Made by a program: the position numbers and the translations under genes. From contig JAJEKV010000041.1 of the NCBI GenBank assembly GCA_021234155.1, positions 12,848,689-12,912,688 on the forward strand: 64,000 nucleotides of DNA, read 5' to 3'. This document shows, piece by piece, positions 34,315 through 45,062 of the stretch. Below the pieces are notes generated by a model. It worked only from the letters and a program-made list of their open reading frames with translations, ran no database searches and was not told where the DNA came from. Every line of letters begins with the position of its first letter. Positions within the stretch are counted from its first letter, which is position 1. The DNA is from Isoetes taiwanensis. Lineage: Eukaryota > Streptophyta > Lycopodiopsida > Isoetales > Isoetaceae.

Positions 34315-35116
34315 TGTTGGCTCAAATGTTGGCACATTTGGCCAACATTAAGAAACCACTATTTTTAATGTTTGGGCAATGGTGTAATGGTCAAGATTTT
34401 GTGGTGAAAGTTAGATAAGTTGCAAGAGGGAACATGGGGAGATTAGACCTCATGTTGAAGGCAACTTGTCAACAGAGGCACCATAATGTTGTGAGACCAT
34501 ATATTTAATTGTTTGGGCAATGGTAAGTGATGGTGGATGGTCTAAAATTTTATGGTGAAAGTTAGACCAGTTGCAAGGGGGAACATGGGGAGATTAGACC
34601 TCGTGTTGAAGGCAACTTGTCAACAAAGGCACCATAATGTTGTGAGACCATATATTTAATTGTTTGAGCAATGTTTAAAATTGTTTGATTTCAGTGGAAG
34701 GTTAAGGTTAAGTGGTGGAAATAAAAGGTGAAGATGAAGTGGTGGAGATGGAAGGTGTGGATTAAGTGGTGCAGTGTAGGGTTTAGATTAAGTGGTGCTA
34801 AGAATGGCCTAGATTAAACATTATGTTGTATAAATATTATGAAAAATAAAAAACTCTCTCTCTCTCTGGCTCGTGGCAGAATGCAGCCTCATTTAGGCTT
34901 AGTGGCAAAGCTCAAGGAGGAGGGTGAGAGCCTCCTCCATATCCAAATCTGCCCCAAGCTCTGTATTTTATCTTTTATTATCAGAAAACTTATTTTGGGT
35001 GCACCAACTTGGTTCTCTTTCTGTCAAAAATTTTCTTGTAGTTTTTCTTTGTCTGCTTCAAAGTTTTGTTGCCACACCCCCCTTATGCTGGGTGGATATG
35101 GGAAATTCACCCAACA
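34315..35116 (+). mobile_element. 802-bp LTR (left copy)
   Basis: The LTR starts TGTTGGCTC and ends CACCCAACA, giving short inverted ends TGTTGG/CCAACA. It contains tgtataaatattatg near 34,827 as a TATA region, followed by a (CT)n run. It has an internal tandem duplication (gttgcaag...ttaattgtttg, 34,419-34,518 and 34,570-34,670). It is near-identical over most of its length to 58,218-59,001. Confidence 0.85.
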
Positions 35117-35120
35117 TAAA

Positions 35121-35137
35121 TGGTTCCGTTGCCGGGA
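35121..35137 (+). other. primer-binding-site-like sequence
   Basis: TGGTTCCGTTGCCGGGA begins four bases after the LTR end. It resembles the TGGCGCCGTTGCCGGGGA-type leader seen after the 5' LTR of many plant Ty3/gypsy elements. It marks the left copy as a 5' LTR rather than a solo LTR. Confidence 0.5.
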
Positions 35138-35390
35138 CCTTGTTCATTTGAGCAGGGTTTTCTTCTCCATATGAATCTTGGTTCCTGATTTGTTTGAGAA
35201 GCAAGAGCAGGTGCAGCATGAGATATTTTCTAAAAGATCCATACTTATTCAGTGTTATCAGTAATGATGCAGTCATAGTATGAGAAAGTCGAATGTATTC
35301 TGGAGCAAATTTTTGGTAGATTCTACCTGCAAGAGAAACAATTCAAATGGCCAAAAGATGTGCAGAAAAGATACCTCAGTTATCCCTGCA

Positions 35391-35463
35391 TCTGCAAACT
35401 CCATCACGGAAAAACATGGTGGTTTCTGTGCAAACTCCATCAAGAAATAGCATGGTGGTTTGG
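35391..35463 (+). repeat. short tandem duplication
   Basis: Two ~37-base units share caaactccatca...a-catggtggttt. Confidence 0.6.
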
Positions 35464-35690
35464 GTGAAAGCACGCTGTAGTGTATCAAAAACGTGCATTT
35501 TGACGCCACATTTTGGCACCACCTTTGTGGTAGAATCGGGTGGTGCATACCGAAGCGGAGATTGTGGGAGTGCGAATTAATGAGCGTCGGTTATTTTGAA
35601 TTTTATGCCACGTCATTGTCCCTCATTTTAAATTAAGAAATAATCACCTCTTCTTTTGTTTTTTTGCCGCTTCTTGCCGATTGAACCCTA

Positions 35691-36364
35691 ATGGAGTCAG
35701 AATTGAATGCCACTGGTTACACGATGAAATCTCTCCTCAAACAAGAGATTGTGCCCCATGAAGATCTAAAGAAGCTTTGGGGTGACAGAGTTCCAAATAA
35801 ATCTGGCTATAGGTATTTTCCCCCAAATGTTTTGTTCAAACTGAAAAATTAAGGCATATGTTTTCTTGTATAGATTGAAGAATCTGAGCAATGAACAATA
35901 CAAAGAGTTCGTGCAAATTTATAAAAGAATTACAGGGAAGCCACATACATGGGGTGGAATGGCTCCCGAACCCAAAGTTGGCTTATTATCTGCATATAAA
36001 GGGGGAGGCTGTTAATTGGAAGACCTTCTCGGATTATTATAAAACTCCTAATGAGAAAGCAGAGGCCAGTTCTTCTAGACCCAAGAGAAAGCATAGGCAA
36101 ATCCAACCTGACCAGGAGGAAAATAATAAAAGTGACAGGGATGATGAAGATGATAGGGAAAAAACCAAATCAGGTTCCTCCCAACAGAAAAAAAATCTCA
36201 AGCTTGACCTAGATTGTTTCTATCAACACGTAAAAGGTAACCTCAAATCACCCTTCAAGAATCAGGTATGTCTACTACCATTTTGCATCATGTTGGTCAG
36301 ATTGTCATGTTGTGTCTCTATGATGCCATCCGTGGGGTGCAATGGATGCCGTAATGATAGATGA
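35691..36364 (+). pseudogene. small spliced gene of unknown function
   Basis: Exon 1 (35,691-35,812) encodes MESELNATGYTMKSLLKQEI then VPHEDLKKLWGDRVPNKSGY. A short intron (35,813-35,873, GTATTT...TATAG) restores an AGA codon, and exon 2 reads LKNLSNEQYKEFVQIYKRIT then GKPHTWGGMAPEPK, with a TAA at 36,013. The neighbouring frame carries the likely continuation from about 36,010 (AVNWKTFSDYYKTPNEKAEA), a Lys/Arg/Glu/Asp-rich nuclear-type stretch (SRPKRKHRQIQPDQEENN) and LDCFYQHVKGNLKSPFKN, so there is probably one frameshift. No domain is recognised. It lies just inside the left LTR. Confidence 0.4.
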
Positions 36365-36454
36365 GGTATGTGTGGTCCGGGTGAGTGGTGAGTTGTTGGC
36401 ATCTACCATGTCCCACACCACACCCCACCATCTCCCACCACTACACTCTACCAT

Positions 36455-36850
36455 CTCCCACCACCACACTCCACCATGTCCCACACCACACCCCTCCACC
36501 ACACCCACCACCACCACCACCACCACCACCACCACACTCCACCACCACCACCACACTCCACCACCACCACCACACACCACCCCACCATGTCCCACACCAC
36601 ACCCTCCACCACACTCCACCACCACCACACTCCACCATGTCCCACACCACAATCCACCACCACCACACCCCCACCACCACCACACCACCACCACCACATT
36701 CCACCACCACACTCCACCATGTCCCACACCACACTCCACCACCACCACACCACACCACATACCCACCACCACCACCACCACCACCAAACCCCACCACCAC
36801 ACCCCACCACCACCACACACCACCACACACCACCACACTTCACCACCCCG
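36455..36850 (+). repeat. (CCA)n / CCACACCACACT microsatellite
   Basis: About 400 bases of CCA trinucleotides mix with CCATGTCCCACACCACACT units (six or more copies of tccaccatgtcccacacca). Long frames on all strands are artefacts. The right flank (cacttcaccaccccgcaaga ... cccttgctaccacca) matches, inverted, the left flank of the array at 55.1 kb. Confidence 0.9.
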
Positions 36851-38107
36851 CAAGAATGTCCCACCACTCCCTTGCTACCACCACAAGTTGTGTGTGTGTG
36901 TACCGCGGCAAACAGATGTTGTGTGGTGTGTGGGTATGTGGTGGTGTGTAGAGAGTACCTTGTGTTGTGTGGTGTGTGATTGTGGTCTTCCATCGAGACG
37001 GGGCTTACTATGTTAGGAGGTCGACATATACGTAGTGTTTTGTTTTGCGCACTATGGTAGACTTGTGAAGGAATGGTTGGCTGCAACATCAGCTAGGTTT
37101 GATAGATGCAAGCAACGATTGCAAGCAAACGAGAATAGGAAAAATGATATCAAAAAGAAAGATTGAGTTGATGGAGCATAAAGCATCGTAAATTAGAGCT
37201 TATTTGCAATGTGATGGCAATCAATCATGACAAAGAACCGAAAAGCAAAGAGGGTGTTCGGGTTGTGTTTAACCAAAGGATGAAGAGCTAAATGGTACAA
37301 AGTTGCCCGGGCTGAATCAATTAAATAAGGAACTAGCGTAAACCGAAATTGAGCTAAAGGCATGTGAAGACTTATCACCGGAGTCGCAAACCTCAATGCA
37401 AAGATTTGAGATTTTTTCTCGAAATGTAGTGGTCATGACACACTCCTTTAGATCCTCAAGGCCTAATGCTTCCCGAGGCGTAAGAAGAGGGTGATGAAGG
37501 TTGTCCATTTTGTGGACGTTATCCAAATGGGAGGGTAAAATATTGCCAGTTTGTGATAGCGTAATGCGCCACCAATATCACATTCCATGTCTATCACACC
37601 ATTTGAGGTAAATATTATCATTCTAACCCTCGCCTAAAGACTCTATGGATTTTGAATTTGTTTTGCGTATTACACTCTAGAACCTCGGCCGCGGCCCCGT
37701 TTGTGCCCACATTATGACCGAGACATGGCTTTTGGCTTTTGGTGTTCGAGTGGTACCACAAGAACCAATAGACACAAGTAAGTGCCTTAACTAATGTTTA
37801 CATCGATGTTGTCACAGTCTCCACCGACTTAGTGTTTGCGTAATTGCGAAATTTGAGACCGTGGATATCCAATGCTTATCCACGCCCTCGATCGGGCTAT
37901 GAGATCAAGAAGATACCTCTCGGTGTACCTAGAATTCACCCCATTTGATACTTCTAAGTCAATCCCAAATACGACAAATAGCGGAGACTCCAAAACGAAA
38001 TTTGGATAGTGAACTGAATGCAGTTGTATCAATAAGTACCGATGCCACATACATGATTTATTTTTTTGTATTTTTCTGTGGTCTTCCTCATTTCAATTAT
38101 GTTACAG
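36851..38107. other. no assignable gene
   Basis: A (GT)n-rich stretch to 36,985 is followed by unique-looking sequence. Short minus frames (37,317-37,526; 37,829-38,050) match nothing known. An acceptor-like ttatgttacag ends at 38,107. Confidence 0.4.
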
Positions 38108-38990
38108 AGATAAATGCTACTGCAACTGGAAGCCATCACGAAGAGATTCCTAGTGCATCTGTTTTAGGGGGGGAAATTAATTCCCTTGAGATTCATTCTG
38201 CACGGGATCCTTCACTAGAAAAAAGCTTTGGTGCTGAACATTAGTCAAATGCGGATGCAGATGATGAAGTTAACAAAGAAACCCCAGATCCTGGACAAGA
38301 TGCAGACTGCTCAACGAGTCCAATACAACCTCAACCAAGAAAAACCAAGAGGTTAACTGAAATTCTCCTTGTTCTGGATTTTAATGGGGTTTTAGGCAAG
38401 TTTTATGACTTGAAAGAGAGGATCCTCATGAGCCGGCGACCCTCCAGAAATTTGAACCTTCAAAAGGCAGCAGTTTTCAGGCCTGGATTACAGGAGTTCT
38501 TAGAATGGTGTACATCAAAACTTGAGATTGCATTGTGGTCCAGCATGGCTAAGAGTAATGTTGACTTGTTGATGAGAAAGTTCTTTGCAGGAATATAAGG
38601 GCATTTCTTTTATTTGGAAACAGGATGACTGCACCAACACAAAATTAAAAGTGGTTAATAAGCCAATTTTCCTTAAGGATCTATCCAAAGTGTACCGTAA
38701 ATACCGGAAATACCAAGTGAAAAACACATTGTTGATAGATGACAAAGAGATATAAGGGTTCTCGCCAACCAAATTTAAACACAATGATATGTCCAAATAG
38801 TTTTGCTCCCGACATGTTGGATTCCAATTTCCTTTTGGAGCAACTCAAACCATGGTGGAGGGACTTAGAATCGGCCGCGAAAAGTGTGCCACTTATGTGA
38901 AGGAACATCAAATGTGGACATGTGGGATTCAGAAGAGTCGCGCAACTGCATGAAAATGCTCGACAAGTATTTTCATAAATGAATCTTGTA
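38108..38990 (+). pseudogene. FCP1/NIF-type (HAD) phosphatase pseudogene
   Basis: After an acceptor at 38,107 one frame runs to 38,598 with a single TAG at 38,242. It has an acidic linker (NADADDEVNKETPDPGQDA), then KRLTEILLVLDFNGVLGKF, the FCP1-domain nucleophile block in its D-x-N-G form, then AAVFRPGLQEFLEWCTSKLE and IALWSSMAKSNVDLLMRKFF. After a shift the second half reads WKQDDCTNT, VVNKPIFLKDLSKVYRKY and NTLLIDDKEI, the later motifs of the domain. D-x-N-G replaces the D-x-D-G of active enzymes, as in a plant FCP1-domain subfamily I recall. Frameshifts and stops make it non-functional. Confidence 0.75.
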
Positions 38991-39133
38991 AAACTCTTTG
39001 AAAGTCAATATAAGTAAAAAAATCTATGATATGTGTTGTACTTTTTCAATTTAAAATATTTGAATGGATTGTGAGCAAATGTTCTCGTGTGTGTTTAAAA
39101 CTAGAGATGATAGAGCTTCTCGCAGCCCCTCGC

Positions 39134-39138
39134 CTATC
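39134..39138. repeat. target-site duplication CTATC (left)
   Basis: CTATC directly precedes the 5' LTR and recurs directly after the 3' LTR (51,945-51,949). Confidence 0.9.
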
Positions 39139-40695
39139 TGTGGACGCTCCAAGTATTTATACGGTATATTGACACGCCACCTAGTATAGGTACGCCACCT
39201 AGGGTATGATAACCTAGGGTTGGTCACAATGGATTTAATTAGCTATGTTAACCAAATTATAAAGGATAATTATCTAAAGACATGTGATTAGGTCAATCCA
39301 TAGTGGGAAGGCGCCATTTGGCATAAACCGGGTGGCCAAAGATGAGGGTTGCTAAACTAGGCCACCAAAGGGAAGCGCCATCCTCATACCAAATTTCAAT
39401 TTCGACCCAAAGAAAGCACCAGGGCAGCCGAGCTTTCCAGAAACAGCTTGTTGTTCGTCCCGGATCGCCAAACATCCTTTCCCGTTGTTGTTACCATGGA
39501 AGCACCCCTTGACAACGGGTCCAGCCGAAACTCTGGTTAGTGGTAGTTAGTTTGCAAATTGTAGAATAATACTCTGGTATTCTTTTCTACGATAGTTTTG
39601 GGTGAGATTAACCCTTCTTTGGTAAATAGGAATACTTTTCAGTTATGAATGATGCTCAGTTATGGGATGGTCGATGTCTCTATGAGTCAGTTTAGTCGCT
39701 CCAGTAAACAGGGATTAAAAGGGGGGTAGAGGCCTCTGAGCTTGAGTATAGAATGCTCCTAGTACTTCCCTTAACACCCTAGTATTTTCGGCCTGTGCAC
39801 AAGAGCCCACCGGGTCATAGATGTTATGGTCTGGCTTAGCACCAGACAAGGGACACAGTGGCAAGATGAGGGGTGGGGTCTTGCACGAGCATACAAGGCT
39901 CCCGAGACTCCTCCCACAAAGGGCTAGCCCGATGGCTCTGGCCACGCGGAGGGCCGGGTATGGGTCCGACACTCCCTCGGTGTAGTGGTGTGACCCGTAT
40001 GGGGCACAATACACTTTGAGTAGATTTAGGGTGAGTAAGTCGGCACGGATGATGTCGCTGACGCCAAGACGTGTCCTCTAGCTCACCCATGGAGCCACCG
40101 TGATCCCCGAAGGGGACGCTTCGACCTGCCTCATCGGACCAGTGTCATGAACCCGAGTAGGCTCAAAGGGTGATACCTTGAGATCGCTGTCTCTCCCAAG
40201 GCTATAGCAAAGCCATAGCGCGTGAATCGACCCATCCGCAAGGTGTGCACAGGAGGGGCGGATGGAGTGGACAACCCTAGCCGATGTTCTATGCCGCCCA
40301 ACGCCATGCCAAGACTCGGTCTGCTGATCTCTTGAGGCCCAACCGTCAGTCGACCCTCACTGGAGTCTGAGCCGGGGTAGAACCTGAGGTTTGGGTGTTT
40401 TCTTAGTTTTAGATGCATATTCTATGCCGTTGGTATTTGGATGGATGCGTCACCCTTCGTGGTGGTTATTTATATGTGACTTATGCTTTGTGCTAACCCC
40501 TTGTATTCATGCTTCCGACGAAGGCCATCATCGGCAGGGCGAATGACCCCTCCGTGTCCTTCACCTGAGCGTCTCTATGTAGACGGCCCAGGTTAGATGG
40601 AGGGCCCTGCTCGTGGCGAGATGGTCGCCATGGGAGGGGAAAGTCCCCGTATGTATACGACCGGGGTCATCGATATATATTCGTGAGCGTCCACA
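39139..40695 (+). repeat. 5' LTR (1,557 bp)
   Basis: It starts TGTGGACGCTC and ends GAGCGTCCACA, perfect 11-bp inverted ends. It aligns along its length with 50,381-51,944. Frames inside it (e.g. 40,131-40,418 minus) are not genes. Confidence 0.95.
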
Positions 40696-40696
40696 A

Positions 40697-40708
40697 TGGT
40701 ATCGAGCC
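40697..40708 (+). other. primer binding site, initiator-Met tRNA type
   Basis: TGGTATCGAGCC starts one base after the LTR. The usual plant PBS begins TGGTATCAGAGC. Confidence 0.85.
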
Positions 40709-41012
40709 GTGATTTGGGTTGCTTCGAAATCATAGCACTGGCCAAACACTAACTCGTAGAACGGTAGTTAGGAGGAGGTTGAGTTAATGTGTTGTTAGTT
40801 CTCTTTGATGTTTGGTTCGGTGTTAGGTTCAATTAAGAAGAGTGTAGCTTTAAAGAGGATAGGGCGACTAGAGGGCCCAAGATTGGAAGAATTGTAAATG
40901 TCAGTGGGTAGCTCAAATGACGGAGAAGGTGGTTCCATTGGATCGGGCGTACTCAAATTACCCTAGAACAGTCGTCTCCAGGCGAAAAATGGTCAAGGGC
41001 AGGCCCGAAAAC

Positions 41013-41205
41013 CAACTCGGGCGCCGCTTGCTTTTTATCGTCTTGCAGTCATGGTGGAAGAGCCGAAAATGCAGTCGGCGCCCGACCGTACAGATGGGAG
41101 TCAACGCGGTCCCGCCAGGTCAACTCGGGCGCCGCTTGCTTTTCGACGACCCCCAGTCGAGGCGGGAGCACGTATAATGCAGCCGGCGCCCGACCGTATG
41201 CCTCG
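41013..41205 (+). repeat. tandem repeat in the leader, ~108-bp period
   Basis: CAACTCGGGCGCCGCTTGCTTTT... then ATGCAGYCGGCGCCCGACCGTA occurs twice, starting at 41,013 and 41,121. Each unit carries GGCGCC palindromes that could fold (gggcgccgc / gcggcgccc-like). Confidence 0.8.
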
Positions 41206-41303
41206 CGTATTTCCGCCGTATAATTATTTTATAATAATAAAATTAAAAAGTTAATAGGAAAATTTTAAAATTTCAAAAGTTATCTGGCCGTTCAAATTTC
41301 TTC

Positions 41304-42479
41304 TTGTTGTTTGTTTTGCCTTGCCTTCAGCACCTTCGACCGCCAGAGCCGCCGCCCGCCATCGCCACCGGACTTGACTCTGCTTTTTCACCCTTGTGTC
41401 TTGTGGACCCTAGCGCCTCCCTTGCCGCCTTTTCCGCCACCAGCGCCTCACCGCTCGACTTCGTAGACCTTAGTGTTACCGCTATGGCCAACACTAAGAG
41501 CGCCCCGGATCCTTCTACCTTGAGCATAGTGGAGATTTATGCCATGATCGCCCGGTACATGGCTACAGACCCGGCCTTCATCGACATCCTTTTGGATGAG
41601 CTGGTGAACCGGTTTGAGAATAACGATAGGATCCCTTATCCTATCTATCACTTCTCAGAGCCATTTTTGATCCGGCTGAACCTTCGCCAGCTCTCCTACA
41701 CCATCGTCGAGCAACATGACATGGTCATGATGCTGATTAAGTTTTATCCTCCTGAACAAGAGGGGCATACCGAGGAGGAGGACATCAGGCGTAGTTTCCA
41801 TCGTGATCGAGGCTTGGCCAAGGAAGATGACCATCGGGAGATTGAGCGGGCAGATACGGCGGCTAGGGGAAGAGAGTACAGGTACCTCGGGGACGGCTTT
41901 GCCGTCATAGATGGCAGGGCAATTGAGGTTCCCCCATACCGTTGGGACGAGGATAACCACAGTTTTATTTGGGGAGAAATCCCCGATATCAGCATAGATT
42001 ATCTGACGACCATACAGATCGATATGGGTCTCAAGGCCTCACGGTACCATGTCAACTTCTTCACCGCCAGCCCCAATATTTTGCTCAGTTCAAGAAGATC
42101 CGAGGAGAGCCCGAGGAACGGGAGAAGCTTGAAACAGAGGAGAGGGATCGGCAGACCAGCTGAACCCACTTGGATCGGAGGGGCAACTGGGAGTGGGTCG
42201 GGCCCAATCCCGACAGAACATGTGACCATTAAGCACCGGAGGAAGGGTTTAGCCCGAAAGACCGAAGGGTTCCAGAAGTCCACACAGCTTCTGATACGGA
42301 AGCTACCCTTCCAGAGGCTGGTACGGGAGATCGCGCAGCAGTTCAAGACCGACCTCCGCTTCCGCCTTTTGCAATTTTGCGCCCAAGAGGTCACCAAGCC
42401 TACTTGGTCGCACTTTTTGGTGACGCTTAACCTTTGCGCCGATTCACGCAAAGAGTTACCATTATGCCAAAGGACTTAG
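41304..42479 (+). CDS. extra ORF upstream of gag, ending in a histone H3-like fold
   Basis: A 391-codon frame; an internal ATG at 41,484 ([20 protein letters not shown]) may be the true start. Residues 61-260 are of unknown family ([40 protein letters not shown]). A shift near 42,085 probably occurs, since another frame continues with [20 protein letters not shown]. Residues 324-353 are histone H3 helix N plus helix 1: [20 protein letters not shown] followed by [10 protein letters not shown], differing from canonical H3 at two of thirty positions by memory. From 42,398 the next frame continues with [10 protein letters not shown] and [14 protein letters not shown] (helices 2-3). The N-terminal H3 tail is not recognisable. 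H3 packs DNA in nucleosomes; a role here is unknown. Confidence 0.75.
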   Translation: MLFVLPCLQHLRPPEPPPAIATGLDSAFSPLCLVDPSASLAAFSATSASPLDFVDLSVTAMANTKSAPDPSTLSIVEIYAMIARYMATDPAFIDILLDELVNRFENNDRIPYPIYHFSEPFLIRLNLRQLSYTIVEQHDMVMMLIKFYPPEQEGHTEEEDIRRSFHRDRGLAKEDDHREIERADTAARGREYRYLGDGFAVIDGRAIEVPPYRWDEDNHSFIWGEIPDISIDYLTTIQIDMGLKASRYHVNFFTASPNILLSSRRSEESPRNGRSLKQRRGIGRPAEPTWIGGATGSGSGPIPTEHVTIKHRRKGLARKTEGFQKSTQLLIRKLPFQRLVREIAQQFKTDLRFRLLQFCAQEVTKPTWSHFLVTLNLCADSRKELPLCQRT

Positions 42480-42562
42480 CCCTCGCCCAGAGGGATTCGG
42501 GGAGCATCCTTAGCATATTTTGATGGGCTCCGCATTGTACATATTTTTTTGGCGCTTTAATG

Positions 42563-42582
42563 AAAAAAAAAAAAAAAAAAAA
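42563..42582 (+). other. A20 run after the H3-like segment
   Basis: Twenty consecutive A residues lie about 85 bases after the stop of the 391-codon frame, inside the element. The spacing suits a short 3' UTR plus a copied poly(A) tail. Confidence 0.7.
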
Positions 42583-42699
42583 GGGAAACTTTTTTATTTT
42601 GTATTAAAAATTTAATTTTTTCGTGTTAAATATGAAAAGAATTGCTGACGTCAGCTTAAATAAAAGGAGTTAAAAAGAACTTTTGAAGTTCATTTCAAT

Positions 42700-44148
42700 T
42701 GATAGGGTGTTTCTCTTCCTCTCTCACCTCCCTTCTAGCGCCATGGCCGCCCGGCTGACCTTATCAGCCGGGTACCATGATCGGAGAGCAATGGGATCCG
42801 CAAGTCCCTTTTCGACATGTCAAGGGCCCTTGCTTGCTCACCCGGCCCTAGACCTCCTTTTTTGCCAACATGTTTAGCGGCATCCGGATTATGCCGGTTT
42901 CTAGATTTCTATAGGGAGGAGATGCTCCTCCCTGTATTCCTCTTGGGGATCCTCCCCAACTATATCCGAGCGGAGGTAGTCCCGAGATGTTAGGAGGGAC
43001 ACTCATGCATATGATGTGCTGAAGGGAAAGTCTGGATGGGGCAAACACCCGCCTGCTGGCGCAAAGATCGGGGCGGCAATACCTTGAGGTTGCCTTTGCC
43101 CTAGCCATCCTCATGGACCAATATGTCGAGGATGAAACCTTGCCTGTAGAGAAAGGCAAACTGCCCGAGTCTTCCGAGGAGGGGGAAGACGAACACATAG
43201 GCATGGGCTTACCGCCCGCTGGAAGCAATTAGCGGAAGAGCCGCCTCCTCGGCCGTGAGCAAGCCGTAGGGCTTGTCGTGGCTGATGCCCTCCCGCTTAT
43301 TTATCACCAAGGGCAAGAATATCTTCTCTTGGATGATATTATCCTGGACTTATCACATGGTGGTTTGGATTTAGACGCAGCGTAAAGACCATGTGCTTTA
43401 TGAGCTTGCGGAGTATTGCATGGACGACTTCATTGACTTCACTTCTATTGAGCTTCCTCCGGAGGTGCAGCAGCTGCTCCAGTTCCGCCAAGAGACCATA
43501 GAGCCGGCAGAGACTCTACTACGTCTTCGGGACTTTGTGATGCAGGAGCCGGCCTCACAGCCCTCACCAGATGCCCTTCACATTATGGGACCTCACGTCC
43601 CCGATATCAATATGGTTGAGGTTCCCTGGCCTGGACGACGAGGGAGAGGATTTATATCATAATCCTGCTCATGTGAAGGAGGAGCAACAGGAGCTTAAGG
43701 AAGAAGAGGTCCCCATGGAGTTGGAGAAGGAGGTGGCCACATCGGAGACCCCGCAAGGGAAGGTGCTGGGCAACCACCTTACTCGTTTCTTTCTGTCAGC
43801 TTTCCGACAGGGGCAAGTCCTTTTTATAGCCCGAGATTTAGGGCCGGAGGCTGAAGCTTCATGGTGGGCCCTCCGTGCTCTATCTACACTGGCTGGGCAC
43901 AAGAAGCTCCCCTACCGTACGTTCACTTATGTACTGTCGCGACGGGGATCTTGCCCCGGCGGCCTTTGGGTCGATATATTGCGATGAGCATGAAGCTCCT
44001 TACGGCAGCCCCATTGGCCGTTGCCTACCCACCGAAGGTTGCATCCATTGCGGCTGCTACAGTAGACCCCGGGGTGACTCTGCTGCGACACCGACCGCCA
44101 CCACCACCTCCTAGGCCTACGAGTGAAGAGGGAGGACCTAGCTCTTAA
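42700..44148 (+). pseudogene. second extra coding region of the chromovirus
   Basis: Pieces in three frames look coding: LAILMDQYVEDETLPVEKGK near 43,100; QEYLLLDDIILDLSHGGLDL near 43,320; then 43,393-43,662 (LAEYCMDDFIDFTSIELPPE, LLRLRDFVMQEPAS); then 43,571-43,987 (EEEVPMELEKEVATSETPQG, HLTRFFLSAFRQGQVLFIAR, LALRALSTLAGHKKLPYRTF-like text). A Pro-rich end (RHRPPPPPPRPTSEEG) stops at 44,148. The density of acidic, helical text and the Pro-rich end suggest one degraded protein. I do not recognise it, and it is not gag. Confidence 0.45.
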
Positions 44149-44364
44149 ACTAATTGTACTACGCATTTTTGTATTGCGTATGATTGTGGAATTTTGGGTT
44201 GGCAAATTCTTTAGCCACTTTATAATATGATACATCTTTCTTTCCATCGATTGTAAATACTATCTTTATGAATACAATTGAGAATTATTCCTTCTATCAT
44301 GTGTTGCTAGTTGTTGAAGTTTGGTCTATAGAACTATACAACCCTCTACATTCATTTCAATTGT

Positions 44365-44823
44365 CTTGCAGAAGAGACCCTTTGGGAATATGAGGAGAGG
44401 ATTACAGACATGGTAAGGAGGGATGATCCCGGGCCGCCCGACCAGGACTATGGCCAAAGATATGGAGAATATCCAGAATGGGATGAAGGGTATGAGATGG
44501 AACCTCCGCCACCAGGAGAACCCTATGATCCTGACAAAGGGTTGGAGATAGTTAACATCCTTAGGGACAGAGCTTTCGAGGACCTCAAACAGACGCTGTG
44601 CCGTACCTGGGACTATTGGAGCATGTCCAGGCACGAGGCTTTCGAGGACGCCAACGACCATCTGTGGCAACTCTTCTATGCTCTGCGAAGGCTTTTCAAT
44701 CTTCTCATTGTTAGCCCAACGTGGGAATACCAACCAGTGATTGTCCAAGCCTGGGCACGCTACAAGCTCGTTAGGGCTGTGAGTGTTCGCTATTCAATTC
44801 TGTACCCCTTTGCGAACCCCTAG
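44365..44823 (+). CDS. third extra ORF of the chromovirus
   Basis: An open frame of at least 137 codons from ATG 44,410 to 44,823, probably continuous upstream (ETLWEYEERITDM). It has an acidic, Pro/Asp/Tyr-rich start (DDPGPPDQDYGQRYGEYPEW, EPPPPGEPYDPDKG), then helices (LEIVNILRDRAFEDLKQTLC, HEAFEDANDHLWQLFYALRR). No family is recognised. It lies between the Pro-rich ORF and gag, in the same orientation. Confidence 0.45.
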   Translation, partial: LAEETLWEYEERITDMVRRDDPGPPDQDYGQRYGEYPEWDEGYEMEPPPPGEPYDPDKGLEIVNILRDRAFEDLKQTLCRTWDYWSMSRHEAFEDANDHLWQLFYALRRLFNLLIVSPTWEYQPVIVQAWARYKLVRAVSVRYSILYPFANP

Positions 44824-45062
44824 GCCGGATCTTTCTAGTTTCGTTTTTTTATACTGTTTGTGAGTTCACTCTAAGTTCCAGTTGTATCATGTTATCTTTG
44901 TATAATACTCCTGTACCAACTTTTGGTGTGAAACTGTAATAGGAAAGTTTTTTTCCTCTTACAATAATAAATTTCCTTTGTGTTCTCTCTCTACCCCTTT
45001 GTTCGACATCCTATAATTTGTAAGAATTTATTTATTATTATAAATATGCTTATACCTTTTTC

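Noticed and set aside
36385-37016. Long His/Pro/Thr-rich and Gly/Val/Trp-rich proteins on both strands
   Set aside because: All derive from the (CCA)n microsatellite, which is open in every frame.
40131-40418. Frames inside the chromovirus LTRs
   Set aside because: They lie in LTR sequence, are not kept in the second LTR and have no domain.
42237-42360. Centromeric H3 (CENH3) rather than canonical H3
   Set aside because: [16 protein letters not shown] follows canonical H3; CENH3 usually diverges at the start of helix 1 and lengthens loop 1.
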